A DNA stretch of 64,000 bases from Nocardia sp. XZ_19_385 (GTDB lineage: Bacteria > Actinomycetota > Actinomycetes > Mycobacteriales > Mycobacteriaceae). Positions within the stretch are counted from its first letter, which is position 1, and the number at the start of each line of letters is the position of its first letter. Below are positions 25,100 through 64,000 of the stretch, one piece after another. Both the position numbers and the translations under genes were made by a program. The notes under the pieces were generated by a model that saw only the letters and a list, made by a program, of their open reading frames with translations, did not search any database and was not told the origin of the DNA. The stretch lies in NCBI RefSeq assembly GCF_015355755.1, contig NZ_JACVEE010000002.1:186001-250000 (forward strand), given 5' to 3'.

Positions 25100-26251
25100 T
25101 CAGCGGAGCTCCCGGAAGAACTCGCGGACGTCGGTGAGCAGCATTTCCGGCTCCTCGAGGGCAGCGAAGTGGCCGCCGCGGTCGACGTCGATCCAGCGGG
25201 TGATGGTGTTCTCGCGCTCGGCGTAGCGGCGGATGCCGACGTCGTGCGCGAAGATGATGGCGGCGGTCGGGACGCCCGAGTTCTGCTTGGGCGGACCCCA
25301 GGGTTGTCCCTGCGCATAGCCGACGAAGGCGGCGGAGCCCGCGGTGCCGGTCAGCCAGTACAGCATGACGTTGGTGAGCAGGCGATCCCGGTCGATGATC
25401 TTGTCCGGGTCCACATTTCGCGGGTGAGTCCACTCGCGGAACTTGTCCATGATCCAGGCGAGCTGACCGACCGGCGAGTCGACCAGACCGTAGGCCAGGG
25501 CCTGCGGGCGCGTGGATTGGATTGCGATGTAACCGAATTCCTCGTTCATGAACGCCTCGATGCGGCTGATGCGGTCGCGCTCCAGGTCGGTGAGGGCGGC
25601 CATTTCCGCCTCGGGCAGCGGCAATTCGGGGAATCCCAGGGATCCGTTGATGTGCACGCCGATCACCTTGTCCGGCACAACGCGCGCCACCTCGGGGCTG
25701 ACGCCGGCCCCGATGTCACCGCCCTGGACGCCGTACCGCTCATAGCCGAGGCGATTCATCAGCTCGGCCCACACGGCGGCGATTCTCGCAACAGGCCAGC
25801 CGTTTTCGCGTACCGGACTGGAGAAGCTGAAGCCCGGCAGCGCGGGGATCACCACGTGGAACGCGTCGGCCGGATCGCCGCCGTGGGCCGCCGGATCGGT
25901 CAAAGGCCCGATCAGGTCGAGGAATTCGACCACCGACCCGGGCCAGCCGTGAGTCAGCAGCAGCGGGACGGCATTCGGCTCGTTCGACCGGACGTGCAGG
26001 AAGTAGATGGTCTGGCCGTCGATTTCGGTCGTGAACTGCGAGTAGGCGTTGAGCTTCGCCTCTTCCGCGCGCCAGTCGTAGCCGGTGCGCCAGTAGTCCA
26101 CCATCTCGCGCAGCCAGGCGGTCGGGACGCCGGTATCCCAGTCGTCACCCGGCAGCAGGGCCGGCAGGAGCGCGTTGTCGAGCCGATGACGCAGGTCATC
26201 GAGCTGCTGTTGCGGGATGTCGATGCGGAACTGCTTGATGTCGTTGCTCAT
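25100..26251 (-). CDS. Epoxide hydrolase (EHN-domain alpha/beta hydrolase)
   Basis: 383 residues. The N-terminal IKQFRIDIPQQQLDDLRHRL and WRTGYDWRAEEAKLNAYSQF are the epoxide hydrolase N-terminal lid. The hydrolase core has the oxyanion motif LLLTHGWPGSVVEFLD, the nucleophile Asp in YGVQGGDIGAGVSPEVAR and the catalytic His in DVDRGGHFAALEEPEM near the C-terminus. It should open epoxides to diols, like soluble or juvenile-hormone-type epoxide hydrolases; the natural substrate is unknown. No signal peptide. Two CCTAGG palindromes one helical turn apart lie just before the start. The neighbouring Rid-family gene is 54 bases upstream on the same strand and may share a transcript. Confidence 0.88.
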   Translation of the reverse strand: MSNDIKQFRIDIPQQQLDDLRHRLDNALLPALLPGDDWDTGVPTAWLREMVDYWRTGYDWRAEEAKLNAYSQFTTEIDGQTIYFLHVRSNEPNAVPLLLTHGWPGSVVEFLDLIGPLTDPAAHGGDPADAFHVVIPALPGFSFSSPVRENGWPVARIAAVWAELMNRLGYERYGVQGGDIGAGVSPEVARVVPDKVIGVHINGSLGFPELPLPEAEMAALTDLERDRISRIEAFMNEEFGYIAIQSTRPQALAYGLVDSPVGQLAWIMDKFREWTHPRNVDPDKIIDRDRLLTNVMLYWLTGTAGSAAFVGYAQGQPWGPPKQNSGVPTAAIIFAHDVGIRRYAERENTITRWIDVDRGGHFAALEEPEMLLTDVREFFRELR

Positions 26252-26260
26252 GAATTCGAG

Positions 26261-26277
26261 CCTAGGAGCGACCTAGG
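26261..26277. promoter_or_regulatory. Tandem CCTAGG palindromes before the epoxide hydrolase
   Basis: CCTAGG at 26261-26266 and at 26272-26277, 11 bp apart, 10 bp from the epoxide hydrolase ATG. Read on the minus strand each contains TAGG, and TAGGCT could serve as a -10. Possible operator; inferred. Confidence 0.3.
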
Positions 26278-26304
26278 ACGGGTTCGTTCCTAAGCAATCG
26301 GGCT

Positions 26305-26706
26305 TTACACGGAAATCGCGGCCACCGCTTCGATTTCGACCAATGCGCCCGGTACGGCGAGGCCGGCGACCGTGGCCACCGTGATGGCGGGCGGGTTCGG
26401 CCGCTGCCCCCAAACCTCCTGGAAGGCACCGAATCCCGCGCGGACGTCCTGCCCGTCCACCATGAGGACGGTCCATTTCACGACATCCTCGAGGGACGCG
26501 CCCGCGGCGTCCAGGCAGATCCGCAGGTTCTCCAGCGCCTGCCGGGCTTGCGCGCCGATATCGGCGCCGACCACTTCGCCAGTGGCATCGACGCCGTTCT
26601 GGCCACCGATATAGACGATGTCCGCACCCGCCGGAACCCGTACTGCCTGGGTGAAAGCGGGGTTGCTGTGCAGTTTCTCCGGATTGATGTGCGTTGTGAT
26701 TGTCAT
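26305..26706 (-). CDS. Rid (YjgF/YER057c) family protein lacking the catalytic Arg
   Basis: 133 residues with the RidA fold: NPAFTQAVRVPAGADIVYIG, GQNGVDATGEVVGADIGAQA, QALENLRICLDAAGASLEDV and the C-terminal GALVEIEAVAAI. True RidA deaminates reactive enamines or imines using an Arg in the stretch VARLPKGALVEIE. Here that position reads VAGLAVPGALVEIE, so the Arg is Gly. This places it among Rid subfamilies (Rid4-7) without shown deaminase activity. The gene is divergent from a CGNR zinc-finger protein with only 30 bp between them, and may continue into the epoxide hydrolase. Confidence 0.85.
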   Translation of the reverse strand: MTITTHINPEKLHSNPAFTQAVRVPAGADIVYIGGQNGVDATGEVVGADIGAQARQALENLRICLDAAGASLEDVVKWTVLMVDGQDVRAGFGAFQEVWGQRPNPPAITVATVAGLAVPGALVEIEAVAAISV

Positions 26707-26716
26707 AATTCGAGCG

Positions 26717-26726
26717 TAACCAGTTA
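26717..26726. promoter_or_regulatory. TAAC-CA-GTTA palindrome between Rid and CGNR genes
   Basis: A 4+4 bp inverted repeat in the middle of a 30 bp divergent gap that must contain both promoters. GTTAAAG overlaps it and could be the -10 of a leaderless CGNR transcript. The CGNR protein or another regulator may bind here. Confidence 0.35.
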
Positions 26727-26736
26727 AAGTGGTGTC

Positions 26737-27300
26737 ATGCAATCCCGTGCGGAACTTTCCCCCGATCTGCGCCGCCGCTTCCGCAGCGGCCGCGCCGCGC
26801 TGGATCTCGTCCATACCGGCGGCGAGGGCGAGCTCGCGGTGTGGGAAATCGTGCACACCGCAGCCGACCTGCGGCGCTGGATCTCGGTAATCCTCGAACT
26901 CGACGACCTCGATGCCGAGGAGTCTGATCTGCCCGCCTTGCGCGCACTGCGCACCGCCATCACGCACGCCGCCTACGGACTGGCCGCCGGTAAGCCATTG
27001 CAGCCCAAGGACATCGCAGCCCTCAACAAGGCCGCCGCCGAACCACCCCTCATCCCCCGGCTGCACGCCGACGGCACCGTCGGCTACGCCTCCCCCACCG
27101 CGCGGGCCGCCCTGTCCACCCTCGCCCGCGACGCCATCGGCCTCTTCGCGAGCCCGCTGGCCGACCGCATCCGCGTCTGCGCCGCCGACGACTGCGGCCT
27201 GCTGTTCGTCGACACGTCCCGCCCCGGCCGCCGCCGCTGGTGCTCGATGGAACGCTGCGGCAACCTCACCAAGGTCCGCAAATACCGCGAAACGACCTGA
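26737..27300 (+). CDS. CGNR zinc-finger regulator (ABATE domain)
   Basis: 187 residues. The N-terminal part (FRSGRAALDLVHTGGEGELA, LPALRALRTAITHAAYGLAA) is the ABATE-type stress-sensing domain. The C-terminal zinc finger is VCAADDCGLLFVDTSRPGRR then WCSMERCGNLTKVRKYR, with the CGN[LR] signature that names the family. Such proteins are predicted DNA-binding regulators in actinobacteria, often next to small enzymes they may control; here the Rid-family gene is divergent. No ribosome site; leaderless initiation at the ATG is likely. Its stop directly abuts the stop of the convergent MarR gene with no spacer. Confidence 0.85.
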   Translation: MQSRAELSPDLRRRFRSGRAALDLVHTGGEGELAVWEIVHTAADLRRWISVILELDDLDAEESDLPALRALRTAITHAAYGLAAGKPLQPKDIAALNKAAAEPPLIPRLHADGTVGYASPTARAALSTLARDAIGLFASPLADRIRVCAADDCGLLFVDTSRPGRRRWCSMERCGNLTKVRKYRETT

Positions 27301-27765
27301 TCAGCCGGTCGTGGACGTCGCTTCCGGGTTCACCTGGTCGCGGATGACGCGCAGCGCGGTGGTCAATCCGTCCAACTGCTCCGGGGTCAGCAACCCGGTG
27401 AACCACTGCTCGATCGCGTCGATGTAGACGGGCAGGACCGCTTCGAGCCGCTGCTCGCCGGCTTCGGTAAGCACCGCGTAGGAGCTGCGCCGGTCGGACG
27501 GATCCAGCTCACGTGTCAGCAATCCCGCGCGCTCCAGCCGATCCACCAGCCGGGTAACCCCGCTGGTGGACAGCGAGGTCTGCGTCGCCAGGTCGGTCAT
27601 CCGCAACCGCCGGTTCGGCGAACGACTCAGGCGGAGTATCGCGTTCAGGTCCAGCCCGGACAACCCGTTCGCCTTCCAGGTCGGCTCCAGCTTCTTGACC
27701 AGCCCGTCCTGCGCTTCGAACAGCAGGCCCATCACGGTCAGGCGCGGGTCGTCGAAGAGATCCAT
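27301..27765 (-). CDS. MarR family transcriptional regulator
   Basis: 154 residues. The winged helix is clear: SGLDLNAILRLSRSPNRRLR, MTDLATQTSLSTSGVTRLVD, RLERAGLLTRELDPSDRRSS (wing with the DxRxS motif) and YAVLTEAGEQRLEAV. MarR dimers usually repress a divergent gene and release DNA when a phenolic or lipid-like ligand binds. The divergent gene is an SGNH hydrolase, and a TTGCT-CA-AGCAA palindrome sits at its likely transcription start. The start ATG at 27763-27765 begins MDLFDDPRLT. Convergent with the CGNR gene without any gap. Confidence 0.9.
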   Translation of the reverse strand: MDLFDDPRLTVMGLLFEAQDGLVKKLEPTWKANGLSGLDLNAILRLSRSPNRRLRMTDLATQTSLSTSGVTRLVDRLERAGLLTRELDPSDRRSSYAVLTEAGEQRLEAVLPVYIDAIEQWFTGLLTPEQLDGLTTALRVIRDQVNPEATSTTG

Positions 27766-27801
27766 GCCGCCAACCTACCGCACTGCTTGCGACGCGGATA
27801 G

Positions 27802-27831
27802 TTGACACGAGGAATACTTTTCGGGTAGAAA
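27802..27831 (+). promoter_or_regulatory. Putative promoter of the SGNH hydrolase gene
   Basis: TTGACA (27802-27807), an 18 bp spacer and TAGAAA (27826-27831), with the start ATG 45 bp further on. The -35 matches consensus exactly. GAGGAAT (27809-27815) and ATTCCTC (27846-27852) form an additional inverted pair flanking the -10 region. Confidence 0.5.
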
Positions 27832-27832
27832 T

Positions 27833-27844
27833 TTGCTCAAGCAA
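27833..27844. promoter_or_regulatory. TTGCT-CA-AGCAA palindrome, likely MarR operator
   Basis: A perfect 5+5 bp inverted repeat with 2 bp spacer, placed directly after the -10 hexamer, where a bound MarR dimer would block transcription of the SGNH gene. Size and spacing suit MarR sites; binding is inferred. Confidence 0.5.
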
Positions 27845-27876
27845 CATTCCTCACGTCAAGCATTTTGGAGGTTCTC

Positions 27877-28989
27877 ATGTCTCGCTGGGTTGCCGGATTC
27901 CGTTCCGCTGTGATCAGCCCCTACGAGCAGATCAAGCTCGTCGAGTCGCGGGCTTTCGCCGACCAGACAGTGCGGCAAGTGCTGCACCTGGCGGGCGGCG
28001 GCGAGCAGCTGCGGGTGCGGCTGACCAATCGCTACGGCCGGGAACCCCTCGTTGTCGGGGCCGCGCGAATCGCTCTGCGCAAGAACGCCGATGAGATCGT
28101 GACCGAGACCGATCGGCCGCTGCTGTTCGGCGGCAGCGACCGGCTGGTCATCCCGGCGGGCGAGGAGGCGGTCTCCGACCCGATCGATTTGGCCGTCGCC
28201 GCGGGAACCGACTTGCTGCTCAGCCTCTACCTGCCGGAACCGACCGGCCTGGCGACCTTCTCGCACCAGCCCACCGAAATCGCTTATGTGACAGATAGAA
28301 ACGAGGTCGCATCGGTCAGTTTGGCTCTGAGCGAGGAGGTTCCGGCACGCTTCTTCGTGACCGGCATCGACGTGCGCGCCGATGCCCCGGTGACCGTCGC
28401 GTTCGGCGATTCCTGGTTCGAGGGCGTGGGCACCACCCTGGGCGCGAACCACCGCTCGGTCGACTACTTCAACGAGCGCCTCGCCGACGGCTGGGCCGTG
28501 AACCAGGGCATCGGCGGAAACCGCCTGATCACCAACGAGATCGGTGAACCCGGCCTGAGCCGATTCGATCGTGACGTGCTCGAAGTCCCCGGCGTCACCC
28601 GGGTACTGATCAATTTCGGGATCAACGACCTGATTCTCGGCGGCATGGCCGGCCAGCCGCCCGCCACCGCCGCCGAACTCATCGCGGGATTCACCCAGCT
28701 GGCCGAGCGCGCGCACGCGGCGGGCCTGACCATCCACGCCGCCACCATCGGCCCGTACGCCGGTTGCGTCTACCCGGGTATGCCGATCGAGGAATCCCTG
28801 CCCATCCGCCGCGCGGTGAACGAATGGTTGCGCGGCACGGACGTTTTCAACGGGATCTTCGATGTGGCCGCCGCCGTGGCCGACCCCGAGCGGCCCGACT
28901 TCATCCGGCCCGAGTTCGACTCCGGTGACGGCATGCACCTCAACGACGTGGGCGCCCATGCCATGGCCGCCACCATGCCGGTCGCCTGA
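27877..28989 (+). CDS. SGNH/GDSL-type hydrolase
   Basis: 370 residues. The catalytic SGNH domain starts near residue 170: VTVAFGDSWFEGVG is block I (GDSx Ser nucleophile), NQGIGGNRLI is block II (Gly), VTRVLINFGINDLI is block III (Asn), and SGDGMHLNDVGAHAM is block V (Asp and His). The N-terminal 165 residues are a beta-rich extension (LHLAGGGEQLRVRLTNRYGR) seen in actinobacterial family members. No signal peptide, so probably cytoplasmic. It hydrolyses an ester or thioester of unknown identity. GGAGG 8 bases before the ATG sets the start, giving MSRWVAGFRS. Probably repressed by the divergent MarR. Its stop is one base from the stop of the convergent TetR gene. Confidence 0.88.
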   Translation: MSRWVAGFRSAVISPYEQIKLVESRAFADQTVRQVLHLAGGGEQLRVRLTNRYGREPLVVGAARIALRKNADEIVTETDRPLLFGGSDRLVIPAGEEAVSDPIDLAVAAGTDLLLSLYLPEPTGLATFSHQPTEIAYVTDRNEVASVSLALSEEVPARFFVTGIDVRADAPVTVAFGDSWFEGVGTTLGANHRSVDYFNERLADGWAVNQGIGGNRLITNEIGEPGLSRFDRDVLEVPGVTRVLINFGINDLILGGMAGQPPATAAELIAGFTQLAERAHAAGLTIHAATIGPYAGCVYPGMPIEESLPIRRAVNEWLRGTDVFNGIFDVAAAVADPERPDFIRPEFDSGDGMHLNDVGAHAMAATMPVA

Positions 28990-28990
28990 G

Positions 28991-29608
28991 CTAACTGCCC
29001 GGCGGAGTCAGACCACGGAGCACGATGTCGAGACCGCCGTGGAACTCTTCGGCGGGCGCGAGCCCCCGGGCCTCGGCGGCGGTCTCGGTGAGATGGGGAT
29101 AGTCGGCCGCGACGAGTTCGGCCATGGCCGCGGTGCCGGGCCCGGCGAGGGCCGCGTAATGCTCGTTCTGCAGGTGGCCGAGCAGGAAGCCGACGAGGGT
29201 GCGCTGGGCGAGGACGCGGTCGTGTCCGCTGAAACCGGCGGCGGCCAGGACGCCGAGCATGGCTTCGATGATGTGCAGCGTGGCCGTGGCGGACTGCCGG
29301 TGCCGCATGAGCAGCGGGACCACCGCCGGATGCGCGGAGACCGCGACCCGCATGCGATCGAGCAGCGCGCGTAGCTGCTCGCGCCAGTCACCGGCCGGAA
29401 CCGACAGGTCGACTCCGCCCAGGACCCGGTCCACCACCAGAACCTCGAGCTGATCGCGGTCGGCGACATAGCGATACAGCGCCATGGTGGCGACGTGCAG
29501 TTCCTTGGCGACCGCGCGCATGGTCAAGCCGGACAGGCCCGCGCGGTCGATCACCGCGAGGGCCGCCGTCGCCAGATCGGCGGTGGTCAGGGAGCGAGGG
29601 CGGGGCAT
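28991..29608 (-). CDS. TetR family regulator (TetR-class C-terminal domain)
   Basis: 205 residues from the ATG at 29608. PRPRSLTTADLATAALAVID, then GLSGLTMRAVAKELHVATMA and LYRYVADRDQLEVLVVDRVL form the helix-turn-helix in the tetracycline-repressor style. WREQLRALLDRMRVAVSAHP opens the TetR_C-like ligand domain. The start is chosen so that the protein begins just before the DNA-binding domain and leaves both palindromic operators upstream. It is divergent from a peroxiredoxin-like gene followed by a tautomerase-YHS gene, which it presumably represses together with itself. Confidence 0.87.
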   Translation of the reverse strand: MPRPRSLTTADLATAALAVIDRAGLSGLTMRAVAKELHVATMALYRYVADRDQLEVLVVDRVLGGVDLSVPAGDWREQLRALLDRMRVAVSAHPAVVPLLMRHRQSATATLHIIEAMLGVLAAAGFSGHDRVLAQRTLVGFLLGHLQNEHYAALAGPGTAAMAELVAADYPHLTETAAEARGLAPAEEFHGGLDIVLRGLTPPGS

Positions 29609-29617
29609 GGGTTGACA

Positions 29618-29632
29618 GCGTACAAGGTACGC
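29618..29632. promoter_or_regulatory. GCGTAC-AAG-GTACGC palindrome, TetR operator 1
   Basis: An exact 6+6 bp inverted repeat with a 3 bp spacer, 9 bp before the TetR start. It shares the GTAC-N3-GTAC core with the longer palindrome 9 bp further on. Confidence 0.6.
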
Positions 29633-29640
29633 GCATACTG

Positions 29641-29669
29641 GTTGTAGGCGTACTGCGTACACCTACAAC
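29641..29669. promoter_or_regulatory. 29 bp near-perfect palindrome, TetR operator 2
   Basis: GTTGTAGG c GTAC tgc GTAC a CCTACAAC: 12 of 14 pairs match around the centre at 29655. It ends 16 bp before the ATG of the peroxiredoxin-like gene and would cover its start region. Together with the 29618 site this is the clearest operator pair in the window. Confidence 0.65.
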
Positions 29670-29685
29670 CGTCGAGAGGCCGACC

Positions 29686-30243
29686 ATGTCCCTTCCCACC
29701 CACGTGCCCGACCGCGTGCTCACCGCCGTGACCGGCGCGCGGATACCCATCCCCGACCCGGATTGCCTGGTGCACTTGCAGTTCCGGCGCTTCGCGGGCT
29801 GCCCCGTGTGCAATCTGCATCTGCGTTCGATCGTCAACCGGCACCCGGAGATCACCGCCGCGAACATCCGCGAAGTGGTCGTATTCCATTCCAGCGCAGA
29901 CGAACTGCGCAAGTACACCGCCGACTTCCCGCTCGATTTCATCGCCGACCCGGGCCGGGCGCTGTATCGCGAGTTCGGCGTCGAATCCGGCCGGCGGGCC
30001 CTGCTCGACCCGCGCGCCTGGCCGACCATCCTCCGTGGCGTCGTACACACCGTCATCGCGGTGCTGCGCAAGCGGCAGATCGCGCCACCGGGCGAACCCG
30101 AGGGCGGACGCCTGGGCCTGCCCGCGGACTTCCTGATCGCACCCGACGGCCGGGTCATCGCGTCCAAACACGGTGTGCACGCCGATGATCAGTGGTCGGT
30201 CGACGAACTCCTGGCACTGACCGGGAAAGAGGTCTCGGCATGA
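29686..30243 (+). CDS. Peroxiredoxin-like (AhpC/TSA-2) thioredoxin-fold protein
   Basis: 185 residues. HLQFRRFAGCPVCNLHLRSI carries a CPVC redox motif at the place of the peroxidatic Cys in the AhpC/TSA-2 group; VVVFHSSADELRKYTADFPL and DFIADPGRALYREFGVE are the next typical strands, and LPADFLIAPDGRVIASKHG is the conserved end of the fold. It likely reduces peroxides or disulfides in the cytoplasm. It follows a TetR operator and overlaps the next gene as ATGA, so the two form an operon. No signal peptide or membrane helix. Confidence 0.82.
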   Translation: MSLPTHVPDRVLTAVTGARIPIPDPDCLVHLQFRRFAGCPVCNLHLRSIVNRHPEITAANIREVVVFHSSADELRKYTADFPLDFIADPGRALYREFGVESGRRALLDPRAWPTILRGVVHTVIAVLRKRQIAPPGEPEGGRLGLPADFLIAPDGRVIASKHGVHADDQWSVDELLALTGKEVSA

Positions 30244-30851
30244 TGACCGTCGAACTGTTCGTGTCCGAAACCATGGCCGCGGCAGACAGGCAAGCCCTCG
30301 CCGAGCGGCTGCTACAGAAGCTGACCACCGCGCCCGACGCCCCGGAGTCGGTGCTGGCCAAAGCCCGTGAGCTGACCCATGTGCTGGTGCACTCCCCCGG
30401 TACCTGGGTCACCGGCGGCCCGGATCCGGCCGCCGCCCCGCGCTACCTGGTCCGGCTCACCGTGCCCGGATCCTGGAGCAACAACAGCGAATTCGGCGGT
30501 CACGTCATCCCGATGATCACCGCGGCGATCGCTGAGACCGATCCCGATCCCGGCCGCCTCACCCGCGACCCGCACTGCGTGGTGCAGATCGTCGGCCTGC
30601 GCGAACACGGCATCGGCCTGATGGGCCGCACCGCGACCAGCACCGAGATCACCAAACTCATGACCGAGGAATTCCGCGCCTCCGGCGAAACACCCGAGGC
30701 GCCCGCGGGTTTCGTGATCGACCCGATCTGCGGCATGACCGTCGAATTGGCCACCGCCCAGCTCACCCTCATCCACGAAGGCACCACCTATGGCTTCTGC
30801 GCTCCGGTGTGCCGCAAGGTCTTCGCCGAGGAACACGCGATCAGCGCCTGA
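30240..30851 (+). CDS. Tautomerase-like domain fused to a C-terminal YHS domain
   Basis: 203 residues; ATG at 30240 or 30243, overlapping the previous stop. Residues 1-140 (MMTVELFVSETMAAADRQAL, THVLVHSPGTWVTGG, LVRLTVPGSWSNNSEF) resemble a tautomerase/macrophage-inhibitory-factor-like fold, though the N-terminal catalytic Pro is not seen. Residues 155-200 are a YHS domain: DPICGMTVELATAQLTLIHE then TTYGFCAPVCRKVFAEE, with the Cys residues expected to bind metal (copper or another soft metal). The fusion and the peroxiredoxin-like partner suggest a redox or metal-stress role. Followed 15 bases later by a strong hairpin terminator. The first-domain assignment is tentative, the YHS one is firm. 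Confidence 0.75.
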   Translation: MMTVELFVSETMAAADRQALAERLLQKLTTAPDAPESVLAKARELTHVLVHSPGTWVTGGPDPAAAPRYLVRLTVPGSWSNNSEFGGHVIPMITAAIAETDPDPGRLTRDPHCVVQIVGLREHGIGLMGRTATSTEITKLMTEEFRASGETPEAPAGFVIDPICGMTVELATAQLTLIHEGTTYGFCAPVCRKVFAEEHAISA

Positions 30852-30866
30852 TCGAAGTACGAGAAA

Positions 30867-30898
30867 GGCCGCCGCCCTTGGCAGGGCGGCGGCCTTTT
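30867..30898. terminator. Strong bidirectional intrinsic terminator
   Basis: GGCCGCCGCCCT (30867-30878), loop TGGC, AGGGCGGCGGCC (30883-30894): a perfect 12 bp GC-rich stem flanked by AAA on the left and TTTT on the right. It lies between the convergent YHS gene and the NRPS stop and can end transcription from both sides. Confidence 0.92.
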
Positions 30899-30910
30899 AC
30901 TACTGCCGGA

Positions 30911-64000
<33,090 letters not shown>

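Overview
The window is very GC-rich, densely coded actinobacterial DNA with frequent GTG starts and many ATGA/GTGA overlaps. The gene set (actinobacterial CobF, thyA-dfrA pair, DyP peroxidase plus encapsulin, many TetR/MarR/PucR regulators, secretory lipase, a megasynthetase gene) fits a mycolic-acid actinomycete, most likely Nocardia or a close relative. The genus is an inference from gene content.

Layout. 1-3.2 kb: the 5' end of an AidB-like acyl-CoA dehydrogenase behind a TetR regulator, with a divergent crotonase and a coupled condensation-fold protein; an 8+8 bp palindrome lies between the divergent units. 3.3-5.5 kb: a flavin oxidoreductase divergent from a MocR regulator. 5.6-6.2 kb: three small proteins. 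6.2-10.6 kb: secreted lipase, PucR-type regulator and type-B carboxylesterase. 10.6-13.6 kb: Fpg-family glycosylase, CobF, ThyA and DHFR. 13.6-15.9 kb: a cupin, then a DyP peroxidase with a C-terminal cargo tag overlapping an encapsulin gene. 15.9-18.9 kb: a membrane protein, a two-domain TerD protein and an APH-fold kinase. 18.9-24.8 kb: a TetR regulator divergent from an operon of APC permease, two DUF1989 proteins (urea carboxylase-associated, CgdA/CgdB-like) and a carboxyltransferase-only relative of urea/guanidine carboxylase that lacks biotin-carboxylase and biotinyl domains. 24.8-30.85 kb: small enzymes (epoxide hydrolase, Rid protein, SGNH hydrolase, peroxiredoxin-like protein, tautomerase-YHS fusion) each paired with a regulator (CGNR, MarR, TetR), several with clear palindromic operators.

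30.9-64 kb is a single minus-strand gene for a giant nonribosomal peptide synthetase. More than 11,000 residues are visible and its N-terminus lies outside the window. Visible order: C(partial)-A-T / C-A-T / C-A-T / C-A-T / C-A-T-E / C-A-T / C-A-T / C-A-T / C-A-T-E* / C-A(remnant). Specificity pockets read by eye predict a Ser/Thr-rich peptide with one D-residue. The 3' end is degenerate: the last epimerase has lost its second catalytic His (HR instead of HH), its carrier has GGNSI instead of GGDSI, the last A domain has no P-loop and stops half way, and there is no thioesterase. An in-frame 99 bp insertion carrying a perfect REP-like palindrome sits inside the eighth visible A domain, and an 81 bp stretch is identical between the first and eighth A domains.

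No tRNA, rRNA, CRISPR array, transposase or phage gene was seen. All intergenic gaps are under 300 bp.
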